Below the pieces are notes generated by a model, which ran no database searches, was not told where the DNA came from, and was given only the letters and a program-made list of their open reading frames with translations. Shown piece by piece: positions 19,701 to 28,172 of a stretch of 64,000 bases of DNA. Position 1 is the stretch's first letter. Every line of letters begins with the position of its first letter. A program made the translations under genes and the position numbers. This DNA is from an uncultured Methylomonas sp. (GTDB lineage Bacteria > Pseudomonadota > Gammaproteobacteria > Methylococcales > Methylomonadaceae): the NCBI GenBank assembly GCA_936941155.1, contig CAKZJE010000019.1:1-64000 (forward strand). The letters are read 5' to 3'.

Positions 19701-22245
19701 TCCTTGTAAATCCAGTTATTTATCAGCAATTCCTGAAAGAGTAGTCAAATGGAAATCAAAAATACCGGATGCAAAATTAATTGTCGGTTTAGTTTGGAAA
19801 GGTTCAACTATTCATCCTAATGATGCTAATCGCTCTCTAGCAAGTTTACAGATATTATCGCCTTTGTGGGATATTGCAGAAGTTGCTTTTATCAGCTTAC
19901 AAAGAGGGAAAAGTGAGGATGAAGTGCTTAAATTTCCTTTTATAGCATCTTTAGCATCAGAAATTGAAGACTTTGCCGATAGTGCAGCTATTATTTCTCA
20001 ATTAGATTTAGTTATTTGTGTGGATACTGCGATAGCCCATTTAGCGGGCGCATTAGGAAAACCTGTGTGGCTACTGCTGCCTTTTGTGCCAGATTGGAGA
20101 TGGATGATTAATCGAGAAGATACTCCTTGGTATCCAAACACACGGTTGTTTCGGCAATCTCAGAAAGGTAACTGGAATGAGGTTGTTATTCGCGTAAAAC
20201 AAGCATTGATAAGTGAGGTCAACAACAAACTAAAAAACAATCAATCCGTTAATCCTGCTTTTTCTATTCCAGAGTTATTTAACACGGCACAACAACAGCG
20301 CAACGCTGGAAACTTTCCACAAGCGGAAGCGATTTTTCAACACATCTTGACGCAACAACCTAATCACGCTGAAGCTTTGCATTGGTTAGGCATCACTTAT
20401 TATCAAACAGGTAACAATCTTGCCGCCGCTGAATTGATTAAAAAATCTATCGCTTTAAATCCCGACAGTTCAATTTATTATTGTAATTTTGGCGTAGTGT
20501 TAAGTGCGCAAAAACAAATTGCCGCCGCGATTGCCGCTTATCAACAAGCTCTGCGTTTAAAACCAGACAATAGCAGCGCACTTTATAATCTAGGAAATGC
20601 TTACACAGACGTGGGGCAATTTGATAACGCCATTCAATCTTACTTGCAAGGATTGAGTTTTAATCCAAACAGCATAACCACTTGCCTTAATTTAGGAGAG
20701 GCTTATCGCTTGTCTGGCAAACTAGAGCAAGCGATTGATTGTTATCAGCAAGTTTTAGCCGCCCAACCTCAGCATATTGATACTTTGTTTAATTTAGCTT
20801 TTGCTTTAGAAACTCAAGGCAAAGAAACGCAAGCAAAAGTTTATTATGAAAAAGTATTAGCTCTTAATCCACATTATGCAAAAGCACTAGACGCGCTGTT
20901 TTCTATGGATCATCAACGCTGTGAATGGACAGCTTACGATGAACGTGTCAAACGAATCATATACGTCACCAAAGAAGCTAAACATCATTATCGCCCGTTT
21001 GGTTTTTTGCATGTTTCAGATAATGCCGCTTTGCAATATCAAGGTACGCAAACCTACACGCAACATCGTTATCCTGCCGCGCCAGCATTATGGAAAGGTG
21101 ATATTTATCAACACCCTAAAATTCGGCTTGCCTACTTATCAGGCGATTTTTGCGATCATGCGGTCTCGCGGTTGCTGGTCAGTTTGTGGGAAGAACACGA
21201 TAGAAATCGTTTTGAAGTGTTCGCGCTCTCCTTTTTTCCTGTGCATAACAGCTCTGCATTAGGATTGCGCGTTGCGGCTGCTTTTGATCACTTCATTGAT
21301 ATTTCAAACAAAAAAGATGAAGAAGTCGCAAGATTAATTCGGCAATTAGAAATTGATATTGCAATCGATTTAACCGGATTTACTATTAATAATAGAACCG
21401 ATATTTTTAGCTTTAAACCCGCACCGATTCAAATCAATTACTTAGGCTATCCCGCCACAATGGGCGCGAACTATATTGATTATATTTTTGCCGATCCGTA
21501 TTTAATTCCAAGCGAGTATCAACAATATTACGCTGAAAAAATTGTGTATTTGCCCGAATGTTTTCAAGCGAATGATAGCAAACGCCTTGTCCCAGACATC
21601 AAAACCACACGCGCAGAGCTTGGCTTGCCTGAAGCTGGTTTTGTATTCTGTTCGTTCAATAGCAGTTACAAATTCACCCCGCCTTTTTTTCAAGTGTGGA
21701 TGAATTTATTAAAAGCCGTTCCTGACAGTGTACTATGGTTGTTTGCTGGCAATGAGATTGTGCAAAATAATTTGCAGCGAGAAGCAGTGCGATATGGTGT
21801 TGCGCCTGAGCGGTTAATTTTCACCAAAAAAGTTAGCTATGATGCCTATTTAGCCAATTATCGGCTGGCAGATTTGTTTTTAGATACATTGCCTTTTAAT
21901 GGCGGCACAACTGTCAGCGATGCGTTGTGGATGGAATTACCGGTTTTAACTTGTTCAGGTGAGGCGTTTGCCGCGCGAATGGCGGGCAGTTTGCTGAATG
22001 CGATTGGATTGCCTGAATTGATTAGTCAGAATTTGCTGGATTATCAAGAAAAAGCGATAAAATTGGCGACAACGCCGAGTTTATTGGCTGAAGTTCGGGA
22101 AAAACTCATCCGCAATCGTAAAACCTACCCGTTATTTAATGCAGAGCGTTTTCGCCGCCATATTGAATCGGCTTATGTCACAATGTGGGAAAAACAGCAG
22201 CGTGGTGAAGCAGCGCAAAGTTTTCGTGTAAATCCAGTTCCTTAA
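16777..22245 (+). CDS. Giant SEC-C/TPR protein with two OGT-type (GT41) and one GT9-like glycosyltransferase modules
   Basis: An 1822-residue protein. Residues 10-27 form a SEC-C zinc motif (EPCPCGSGKKYKVCC). TPR repeats follow to about residue 275. A SPINDLY/O-GlcNAc-transferase-like GT41 domain spans about 290-720, with IRIAYVSGDLREHAV, INYLGYPGTMGVDYIDY and NGGTTVSDALWMGLPVLTYS. A second TPR block (about 740-870) leads to a heptosyltransferase-like GT9 domain (about 885-1145: IVIWYEQGLGDQIQFCRYAP, CVDTAIAHLAGALGKPVWLL). A third TPR block (about 1165-1380) leads to a second, closely similar GT41 domain to the end. It lacks a signal peptide, so it is probably a cytoplasmic protein glycosyltransferase. 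AAGGA precedes the start. Confidence 0.9.
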   Translation: MAFKKIGRNEPCPCGSGKKYKVCCQQQTQKPESHATEETTVSTTELFAQGLQHHKLNEVAQAQAFYEQILQIDPAHADALHHLGLILHHGGNNAQALALIQKAIAIQPTFAIYNNVANILKTEGRIAEAIENFHKAIALKPDYAEAYNNLGVLYKDQKNSDHAIAHFQKAIALNPDFAGAYLNLGTALKEGNNLEASVACYQKAIAIQPDYAEAYNGLASSLNKQHKIAEAIATYQKAIALNPKSTETLNNLGNIFSKQKNLSAAIACYEKALALNPQNAEALGGLFHSRQHCCDWTDFDSNQQRVVKAILTGQEGFKPLSFLAVSDSGQAQKQCAFTFAKKNYPAAKPKQAKTYQHSKIRIAYVSGDLREHAVAILMTELFELHDKNRFEVFAISLQPETSSSLGQRVKNAFTQFIDVTDKSDVEVAQLIERLEIDIAVDLMGFTANSRTAIFSYRPAPIQINYLGYPGTMGVDYIDYIVADEYLIPADLQKHYCEKIIYLPDCFQVNDSKRFVPSKTPTRSELGLPATGFVFCAFNGSYKFTPPFFDAWMNILTAVPNSVLWLFADNSMVEENLRREAINRGVAVERLIFSKKVVYQLYLAQYPLADLFLDTLPFNGGTTVSDALWMGLPVLTYSGEAFAARMAGSLLNALGLPELITDNLRDYENKAIQLATTPTLLAEIRAKLAEHKKTYPLFNPSVFCKHLESAYTTTWERHQRGESPVTFKVENFSTPASLLETALNHHHAGQFVEAERLYRQILQIEPNNPDAFHFLGLIAHKVEKENIAKELIRKSIEINPNNYVYYSNLGVILRKQGESEKALEAYQKALSLKQDDTETLYNLGLLLLLLGQFNKGWQYCEYRYHPTRISNAGTVIPNLHFQQWRGESLVNKSIVIWYEQGLGDQIQFCRYAPILKELGAIVVSIVCSKPLKPLFETILEVDYVLAEDETHLLKEHDYWVFPLSIPLHCHTTVETIPCKSSYLSAIPERVVKWKSKIPDAKLIVGLVWKGSTIHPNDANRSLASLQILSPLWDIAEVAFISLQRGKSEDEVLKFPFIASLASEIEDFADSAAIISQLDLVICVDTAIAHLAGALGKPVWLLLPFVPDWRWMINREDTPWYPNTRLFRQSQKGNWNEVVIRVKQALISEVNNKLKNNQSVNPAFSIPELFNTAQQQRNAGNFPQAEAIFQHILTQQPNHAEALHWLGITYYQTGNNLAAAELIKKSIALNPDSSIYYCNFGVVLSAQKQIAAAIAAYQQALRLKPDNSSALYNLGNAYTDVGQFDNAIQSYLQGLSFNPNSITTCLNLGEAYRLSGKLEQAIDCYQQVLAAQPQHIDTLFNLAFALETQGKETQAKVYYEKVLALNPHYAKALDALFSMDHQRCEWTAYDERVKRIIYVTKEAKHHYRPFGFLHVSDNAALQYQGTQTYTQHRYPAAPALWKGDIYQHPKIRLAYLSGDFCDHAVSRLLVSLWEEHDRNRFEVFALSFFPVHNSSALGLRVAAAFDHFIDISNKKDEEVARLIRQLEIDIAIDLTGFTINNRTDIFSFKPAPIQINYLGYPATMGANYIDYIFADPYLIPSEYQQYYAEKIVYLPECFQANDSKRLVPDIKTTRAELGLPEAGFVFCSFNSSYKFTPPFFQVWMNLLKAVPDSVLWLFAGNEIVQNNLQREAVRYGVAPERLIFTKKVSYDAYLANYRLADLFLDTLPFNGGTTVSDALWMELPVLTCSGEAFAARMAGSLLNAIGLPELISQNLLDYQEKAIKLATTPSLLAEVREKLIRNRKTYPLFNAERFRRHIESAYVTMWEKQQRGEAAQSFRVNPVP

Positions 22246-22251
22246 AAAAAC

Positions 22252-22328
22252 TGTAGGGTGGGCACGCTGTTCATGCCCACCTGATTTATCCGGTGCGCAT
22301 AAGGTGGGCAAAAAAGCTTGCCCACCTT
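22252..22328. repeat. GGTGGGCA-type palindromic repeat
   Basis: TGTAGGGTGGGCACGCTGTT, then ATGCCCACC, then GGTGGGCAAAAAAGCTTGCC. Two hairpins in tandem after the giant glycosyltransferase gene; it could also stop transcription. Same family as 3527-3662. Confidence 0.7.
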
Positions 22329-22400
22329 TGTATCTACGAAATCAATCTAATTTAGCAAATTTTTCAATTTAAAACTGGCAACAAAAATCAGGAAACATTC

Positions 22401-22919
22401 ATGGCTCGATGGCTACTTTTTATCCCTTTATTATTATTTATTGGCTTAGGTGTATTTTTATATCGCGGTTTAAGCCTAAACCCCACTGAATTGCCTTCTG
22501 CATTGATTAATAAACCCTTTCCAGAGTTTAAAATCAGTGACTTAAAACAACCTGAAATAATCCGCACCAAAGCCGATTTTCTTGGTAAACCGGTGTTGGT
22601 GAATGTTTGGGCAACGTGGTGTCCATCCTGTCGTGAAGAACATCAACAGCTATTGAAGATGGCGCAAGAACATAAAATTGCCATGATTGGTTTAAATTAT
22701 AAAGACGATGGTAATTTGGCGTTGCAATGGCTGCAAACGCTGGGCGATCCGTATCAATTTGTGATTTATGACAAAGCCGGAATGCTCGGTTTAGATTTAG
22801 GTGTGTATGGTGCGCCCGAAACGTATTTAGTCGATGCTAAAGGCATTGTAAAACATCGGCATGTTGGTGTGATTACCGAGCAAGATTGGCAAAAATTACA
22901 GGGGATGATTCGTGGTTAA
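22401..22919 (+). CDS. ccmG: Cytochrome c maturation thioredoxin CcmG/DsbE
   Basis: Membrane-anchored periplasmic thioredoxin that keeps apocytochrome c haem-binding cysteines reduced. An N-terminal anchor (WLLFIPLLLFIGLGVFLY) precedes a thioredoxin fold with the active site WATWCPSCREEH. The acidic family segment and the cis-proline loop GVYGAPETYLVD are present. At 172 residues it is the usual length. AGGAAA precedes the ATG. It overlaps ccmH by 8 bases, so the two are translationally coupled. ccmA-ccmF are not in the window. Confidence 0.94.
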   Translation: MARWLLFIPLLLFIGLGVFLYRGLSLNPTELPSALINKPFPEFKISDLKQPEIIRTKADFLGKPVLVNVWATWCPSCREEHQQLLKMAQEHKIAMIGLNYKDDGNLALQWLQTLGDPYQFVIYDKAGMLGLDLGVYGAPETYLVDAKGIVKHRHVGVITEQDWQKLQGMIRG

Positions 22920-23415
22920 ATCAGGATATAAAAACAGCTTAAATTTATTGGCTGGCTTGCTATTGGCATTAAGTTCATGGACTGTGTTTGCAGCCATTGA
23001 TACCTACCAATTTAGCGATATAGATAAACAAGTGCGTTTTCAAAAATTGACCAATGAATTGCGTTGTCCAAAATGTCAAAATCAAAACTTGGCAGATTCT
23101 AATGCGGAAATTGCCAGCGATTTACGCGCGAAAATTCATTTGATGTTAGAAGAAAACCAATCCGACCAAGATATTATTAATTATATGTTGGAGCGATACG
23201 GCGATTTTGTGTTGTATCAACCACGCTTGTCGAAACAAACATGGGTGTTATGGTATGCGCCAGCCTTGTTATTCTGCTTTGGTGTGATTGCAATTTTTTT
23301 AATTGTGCGCTTAAGAACAAAAGCTGCGCGTTTAACAACTGAAATAGAAAATGCCGATTTAGCCGCCGAACAACAAGAAAAATTGGCACAATTATTACAA
23401 ACAAAATCAGAATAA
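22912..23415 (+). CDS. ccmH: Cytochrome c maturation protein CcmH
   Basis: Periplasmic thiol oxidoreductase of the haem-ligation step. A signal/anchor at the N-terminus is followed by the hallmark LRCPKCQNQNLADSNA redox motif. A three-helix domain follows (DLRAKIHLMLEENQSDQDII, YMLERYGDFVLYQP), then a membrane helix (WYAPALLFCFGVIAIFLIV) and a short cytoplasmic tail. The start is GTG behind GGGGA, inside the end of ccmG. At 167 residues it corresponds to the short CcmH form, with CcmI encoded separately downstream. Confidence 0.93.
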   Translation: MVKSGYKNSLNLLAGLLLALSSWTVFAAIDTYQFSDIDKQVRFQKLTNELRCPKCQNQNLADSNAEIASDLRAKIHLMLEENQSDQDIINYMLERYGDFVLYQPRLSKQTWVLWYAPALLFCFGVIAIFLIVRLRTKAARLTTEIENADLAAEQQEKLAQLLQTKSE

Positions 23416-23518
23416 AAAGATTCATAACTTAACGACTGGCAGTCCTTTGAGGCATAGGAATGTACACAAGACAGCTTGACAGTTTTTATATCAAAATTAT
23501 TGATAATAAATAGGTTTT

Positions 23519-23645
23519 TGTAGGTTGGGTTAGCATTATTGAGCGAAGCGAGATAAGCGTAACCCAACATACAGCGTTAAAATAAACGCACTTTGTTGGG
23601 TTACGCTCTTTTTTCTGACGAAAAAAGCAGCTAACCCAACCTACA
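23519..23645. repeat. TGTAGGTTGGGTTAGC palindromic unit
   Basis: The outer arms TGTAGGTTGGGTTAGC and GCTAACCCAACCTACA are exact reverse complements at the two ends. Inner arms GCGTAACCCAACATA and TTGTTGGGTTACGC add a second nested hairpin. It occupies most of the ccmH-ccmI spacer. The stretch before it (23430-23445) carries a half copy of the ACGACTGGCAGTCC repeat. Confidence 0.8.
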
Positions 23646-23752
23646 TATTTCAATATCCCATTGATATATAAATATTTTTTCAAACTAAAGATGTGTAGAT
23701 AGCTATGCCTTTGAGAACTACCAGTTGTACTCTTTACATTTTTCAGACTTAC

Positions 23753-23784
23753 AGACCCGTCAGTTTTTAAAACCAGACAGGTCT
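23753..23784. repeat. 33-bp palindrome family, copy 4 (degenerate)
   Basis: AGACCCGTCAGTTTTTAAAA followed by CCAGACAGGTCT. It ends about 20 bases before the ccmI start codon. Confidence 0.7.
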
Positions 23785-23805
23785 TCTCCACACAGGAAAC
23801 TCACC

Positions 23806-25071
23806 ATGACCGCCTTATGGCTCAGTATCATCGGCTTACTATTCACTGCTATTTTTATCGTTTTTTTACCCCTGTTTTTGGGGCGCAAATCTGCCGTGAC
23901 CGTCAGCGATCAACAGCAACAAAATATCGCTATTTTTAAAGACCGCTTAAGCGAATTAGAACAAGAAAAAAACCAAGGCAACACCAGCGAAACTGTTTTT
24001 TTACAACTCAAAACAGAATTAGAAAAATCGTTGTTAGCTGACGTAGACGGCACAATCACCGCCACTTTTACGCCTGTGACTATCAGCACAAAACATTGGT
24101 TAATCAGTGTTGCGATGGCATTTTTTGTGATGATGGTGAGTTTGGCAATGTATGCCGACTTAGGCAGCAGTGAAAATTATGGCAAATATTTAGTGCAACA
24201 AGCGCAAATAAAAGTTGAAGAAAAAAATGCGCAAAAAGGTCGTGAGCAATTAGTCAAACTGATGGACGCGCTGAAAGCGAAATTAAAACAAAATCCCAAT
24301 GACGTGAATGCTTGGCAGTTATTAGCCAGCAGTTATGCAACGATGGGAGCATATCAACAAGCCGCAGATGTTGAACTTGCAGCAATGGAGCGTCTTGGCA
24401 AATCGCATCCTAGTTATGCGGCTCTCAAAGGTTCTTATGCGCAAATGTTATTTCAAGCGGCTGGAGAACGAATCACGCCCCCTGCTATCCAAGCGATGAA
24501 AGAGGCTTTAGCCATTGATCCATTAGAATCTTCCGCGCTGATTTTGGCAGGGATTGAGGCTTTCACTTTAGGTGATTTAAAACAAGCCTTAGTTTTTTGG
24601 GAAAAAGCAAAAATCAAAGCGAATGAAAGTGTAGTGGCAACGTTTCTTGAGCCTGTTATTGCGCAAACACAAGCACAATTGGCACAAGCCATGCCGCAAA
24701 CGCAGCAAGCACCAGCGAATGTGAGCAACGCAAAAATTAGCATTCACTTGGATATAGACCCTGTTTTAAAAGCCAAAGTAAGCCCTGAATTATCAGTGTT
24801 TGTGTTTGCCCGACCTGTCGGTGGCAAAATGCCTTTAGCTGCTGAAAAATTATTCGTGAAAGATTTACCCACAACAATTGTGTTAGATGACAGCAAATCG
24901 CCGATGCCAACTGCAAATTTATCTTCTGTTGCAGAAGTGGATGTGACGGCAAGAGTTGCCTTGTCTGGTCAGCCAAAAGCCAATAAAGGTGATTTGTTTG
25001 TCACAGTTGAGAAAGTTAAAGTCAACGACGGCAAAGTTCTGGAGATGATGATTAACAAAGAAGTGGAATAA
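23806..25071 (+). CDS. ccmI: Cytochrome c maturation protein CcmI
   Basis: TPR chaperone that presents apocytochrome c to the CcmF/CcmH haem lyase. The start is set at MTALWLSIIGLLFTAIFIVF behind AGGAAA; the frame is open 27 codons further upstream through repeat DNA. The anchor helix and the segment RLSELEQEKNQGNTS match CcmI. A second membrane helix lies near residues 100-120, then TPR repeats from about 150 to 290. The C-terminal domain (ISIHLDIDPVLKAKVSPELS, FVFARPVGGKMPLA) is the family's periplasmic beta domain. At 421 residues it is full length. Confidence 0.9.
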   Translation: MTALWLSIIGLLFTAIFIVFLPLFLGRKSAVTVSDQQQQNIAIFKDRLSELEQEKNQGNTSETVFLQLKTELEKSLLADVDGTITATFTPVTISTKHWLISVAMAFFVMMVSLAMYADLGSSENYGKYLVQQAQIKVEEKNAQKGREQLVKLMDALKAKLKQNPNDVNAWQLLASSYATMGAYQQAADVELAAMERLGKSHPSYAALKGSYAQMLFQAAGERITPPAIQAMKEALAIDPLESSALILAGIEAFTLGDLKQALVFWEKAKIKANESVVATFLEPVIAQTQAQLAQAMPQTQQAPANVSNAKISIHLDIDPVLKAKVSPELSVFVFARPVGGKMPLAAEKLFVKDLPTTIVLDDSKSPMPTANLSSVAEVDVTARVALSGQPKANKGDLFVTVEKVKVNDGKVLEMMINKEVE

Positions 25072-25317
25072 CAAAAAAATATTTTCAGCCAATTCGCGTA
25101 AATAACTTCAATAGTTTTCGCTACTTAGTTGAATTTATTTATATTTTTTTAGATTTTTTTTCAGCATCAGCACTAAAATAGCTGAACAGAACCTTAAAAA
25201 AAGGCTTTATTTGAAAAAATTTATTGTTTGACAATGAAAGTCTTACAGCGTAAATTTTTCCACAGGGAGTAGCTAAAACGCTCTCAATTTTGTTTAAAAC
25301 CTTTTTAGGAGATCTTT

Positions 25318-25656
25318 ATGAATTTTAAATCTACTTTGTTAGTCGCTGGCTTATTCGCTTCAGTATCTGCATTTGCAGCACAAGACCCAGCAGCATTTCA
25401 AGCTGCAAAAGATGTACACGTTGCAAACATTCAAGAAAGATTACAAATTATCCAAACAAACTTATCTTGCACCCAAGCAGCAGCAGATGCAGCTGCTATG
25501 AAAGCTTGTCATAAAACAGCTGAAGCTGCTCACAAAGCTTTAGGTGCAAAATTAAAAGCGCAATTAGCGGATAGAAAAGCAATGAAAGCAGCAAGCAAAG
25601 CAGCTGCAGCAGCTCCTGCTGCTGCACCAGCAGCACCAGTTCCAACAGCTCCTTAA
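25318..25656 (+). CDS. Small secreted Ala/Lys-rich protein, unknown
   Basis: A 112-residue protein with a clear Sec signal (MNFKSTLLVAGLFASVSAFA, cut before AQDP). The mature part is mostly predicted helix and contains exactly two cysteines 19 residues apart (NLSCTQAAAD and KACHKTAEA), which could form a disulfide or metal pair. The tail is Lys-rich and then a low-complexity Ala/Pro run (APAAAPAAPVP). It has an excellent ribosome site (TAGGAGATCTTT) and its own strong terminator, so it is probably well expressed. The 246 bp upstream are A+T-rich with no other feature seen. I do not recognise the family. Confidence 0.75.
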   Translation: MNFKSTLLVAGLFASVSAFAAQDPAAFQAAKDVHVANIQERLQIIQTNLSCTQAAADAAAMKACHKTAEAAHKALGAKLKAQLADRKAMKAASKAAAAAPAAAPAAPVPTAP

Positions 25657-25664
25657 GCTGAATA

Positions 25665-25698
25665 AAACACCTGTCGTTTGTGCGGCAGGTGTTTTTTT
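25665..25698 (+). terminator. Rho-independent terminator
   Basis: AACACCTGTCG pairs with CGGCAGGTGTT and is followed by a T run, directly after the small secreted-protein gene. It faces the end of convergent cysZ. Confidence 0.9.
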
Positions 25699-25714
25699 AA
25701 CGCGCCTCTTCCCC

Positions 25715-26473
25715 TCAATTCGTTACTTTTGCCAATTCGTCAATTTCATACACATACAGCGTTGCTGCTATCACCGCAGCCGGCGCAACCAGTAAATTGA
25801 TAAACGGCAACCCCAACCCTAACAGCACAACTCCGCCAAAACTTAACGAGCCAAAACGCACGTCCGCAATAAACTCTTTTTGCTCAGGAAACAATAAGCT
25901 TTTGTTTTCTAACGCATAGCCAAAAAATTCAAAAGCACAGCCCCACGCGCCAAAAATTGCCCATAGCAGCGGTGCAAGCATGTTTAATCCGGGTATCATG
26001 GAAATAATTCCTAACAAAACCATCCATTTCAGCAAATAACGAATTCTGCGCAATTCTACTAACATCGCATGAAGCCAAGTCGGTTCTGCCACAGCATTCG
26101 CTGCATTTTCTTGAGGTTCTGGCGACGGCTGATTTTGCTTAATTATTTTTAAAGTTCGCGCCGATAATTTTCCATAAAAAGGCGATGCAATCAAATTCGC
26201 CAACATCGTAAAACTAAAAAAACCGATAATGGCAATGCAAAAAAAATACAACGGCCACAGCAGCCATAATAGCCAATGCAGTTTTTCGGGAATTAAATAC
26301 GCAATCACATCGTTGATATAAAAAATTCCCAGCCCTAGCGCAATCGCGTAAATCACAAAATTAATCAAAATCGGCATGATTAAAAATTTCCGCAGCGGCT
26401 GTTTGCCTAGCCACATCAAGCCTTTGATTAAACAATGCAGCGCGAACACTGGATTATTGACTTTATTAATCAT
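25715..26473 (-). CDS. cysZ: Sulfate transporter CysZ (EI24 family)
   Basis: Inner-membrane protein that brings in sulfate for cysteine synthesis. The N-terminus (GLMWLGKQPLRKFLIMPILI) and the paired hydrophobic hairpins are typical, as are NLIASPFYGKLSART, SMIPGLNMLAPLLWAIFGAW and the C-terminal LGLGLPFINLLVAPAAVI. At 252 residues it is the family length. AGGAG lies before the ATG. The start overlaps the mtnA stop by four bases (ATGA), so it is translated together with the methionine-salvage gene, a sulfur-themed pair. Confidence 0.88.
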   Translation of the reverse strand: MINKVNNPVFALHCLIKGLMWLGKQPLRKFLIMPILINFVIYAIALGLGIFYINDVIAYLIPEKLHWLLWLLWPLYFFCIAIIGFFSFTMLANLIASPFYGKLSARTLKIIKQNQPSPEPQENAANAVAEPTWLHAMLVELRRIRYLLKWMVLLGIISMIPGLNMLAPLLWAIFGAWGCAFEFFGYALENKSLLFPEQKEFIADVRFGSLSFGGVVLLGLGLPFINLLVAPAAVIAATLYVYEIDELAKVTN

Positions 26474-27504
26474 AACAAGCTCCTCACGCCGTCTTTATCA
26501 GGATTTAATACCACACCACGTTCTGTGACAATGGCAGAAATTAAATGCGCCGGTGTCACGTCAAAAACCGGATTCCACGCATCCACTAAAGCGTTTTCAA
26601 CGTTATAACAACTCGGCAATAATTCAGATTGCAAACGTTGTTCAATCTTGATTTCTGCACCATTGGCAATTGAGCCATCCAGCGTTGAGGTTGGCGCAAC
26701 GACCATCATTTTCACGCCATGCTGCCGCGCTAATACCGCTAGTGAATAAGTGCCAATTTTATTTGCGACATCACCATTTGCCGCAATTCTGTCTGCGCCG
26801 ACCACAATCCATTCAATTGCGCCCGAAGCCATCAGCCATGCGGCAGCAGAATCTGCAATTAATGTCGCAGGAATCGCATCTTGTGCCAATTCCCACACCG
26901 TAAGACGTGCGCCTTGCAACCAAGGTCGGGTTTCTCCGGCGTAGATTTTGGTGCTGCCACGTTGATAAACACTGCGAATCACGCCTAATGCTGTGCCATA
27001 ACCGCCCGTTGCCAACGCTCCGGCATTGCAATGCGTCATAATGCCTTTGGTGTTGCCAATAATATCCGCACCTAATTCGCCCATTGTGTGATTGGCAGCA
27101 ATATCATCTGCATGAATTTTTTCCGCTAACGTTTGTAAAGCAGAAATTGGATTGCCTGTTTGCTGTGCGATTGCTTTTTGCATTAAATCCAACGCCCAAA
27201 ACAAATTCACCGCTGTTGGGCGTGATTGCGCTAACAATTCTATATCCTCTGCAATTTGTTTTTGCCATGCAGAATTTGTTTGCGCATAGTGTTGCTTTGC
27301 CGATAACACCACCGCATACGCCGCTGCAATGCCAATCGCTGGCGCACCCCGCACCCGCATACTACGAATGGCTTCTGCCACACGTTTTGCGTCTGTGTAT
27401 TCGTCGTAAATAATGTGTTCGGGCAATTGCCGCTGGTCTAACACCTTTAGACAGTTTCCATTCCATGCCAATGCGGAAACAGTTAATTGTTGAGTTGAAT
27501 TCAT
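26470..27504 (-). CDS. mtnA: S-methyl-5-thioribose-1-phosphate isomerase
   Basis: Converts methylthioribose-1-phosphate to methylthioribulose-1-phosphate in the methionine salvage pathway. The motifs MRVRGAPAIGIAAAYAVVLS, THCNAGALATGGYGTALGVI, ETRPWLQGARLTVWEL and VGADRIAANGDVANKIGTY contain the expected catalytic Cys and Asp. At 344 residues it is full length. The related eIF2B-type isomerases share the fold, but the CNAGALA and RPWLQG segments are MtnA-like. It is coupled to cysZ. Confidence 0.95.
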   Translation of the reverse strand: MNSTQQLTVSALAWNGNCLKVLDQRQLPEHIIYDEYTDAKRVAEAIRSMRVRGAPAIGIAAAYAVVLSAKQHYAQTNSAWQKQIAEDIELLAQSRPTAVNLFWALDLMQKAIAQQTGNPISALQTLAEKIHADDIAANHTMGELGADIIGNTKGIMTHCNAGALATGGYGTALGVIRSVYQRGSTKIYAGETRPWLQGARLTVWELAQDAIPATLIADSAAAWLMASGAIEWIVVGADRIAANGDVANKIGTYSLAVLARQHGVKMMVVAPTSTLDGSIANGAEIKIEQRLQSELLPSCYNVENALVDAWNPVFDVTPAHLISAIVTERGVVLNPDKDGVRSLL

Positions 27505-27850
27505 GGTTAATTTAAGCCAAGGTAAAAAAGAATTACTTTACGCTGTCTGGTTTAAATAAGGCAAATTAGGTTGCTGAAAGAGTGCGTGGCAATTCAAAAG
27601 TATTAAACAAAAGTTTTTCGGTATGCCGGAGTGCAAGCTTTACTTGCAATGTCAGGCAAAGCCTGACCTCCCGTATTTCATAATGCCTTGAAACTTATTC
27701 TCACTTAACAAATTTTACGCCCCGCTTCTGTGCGCATGTTGAAAAGCAATCATTTTACAAGCGGCAATTTTTAAATCCGATAAGCGTTTAAATCATTTTT
27801 TCATCTACAAAACCCACTTTTGCAAAGCCGATTTTAAATCTACGTTAGCG

Positions 27851-27890
27851 CAAAATTTTTTAAGACAACCAGTCGTCTTGAAAAATTTTG
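27851..27890. repeat. GACGACCAGTCGTC-type palindrome, copy 3
   Basis: CAAAATTTTTTAAGACAACC followed by AGTCGTCTTGAAAAATTTTG. Confidence 0.75.
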
Positions 27891-28068
27891 TAGAAATTTA
27901 ACGCGATAAGGTGCGTTAATTGTTATTTTATAGAAAGCGCATCGCTAACGTTTGATGCGCCTCCCTTCGTTCAGCACATCCTATTTTGAATTGTTTTTTA
28001 AAATTCATTGTTATAGAAAACAACTCTATTTCATTAAAATTAAGCGCATTTTATCGGGCTCGACAACT

Positions 28069-28114
28069 GTAGGAGCGAATTCATTCGCACAATGCGGATA
28101 AATCCGCACCTACA
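28069..28114. repeat. TGTAGGTGCG...CACCTACA repeat, copy 2
   Basis: TGTAGGAGCGAATTCATTCG then GGATAAATCCGCACCTACA. The flank CGACAAC just outside is shared with copy 3, suggesting the unit is slightly longer than the palindrome. Confidence 0.8.
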
Positions 28115-28172
28115 TCAAATAGACTTGTTTTAACAAAGTATTCTTCTATATCAAAGTGTTATAGTTCAAAAA

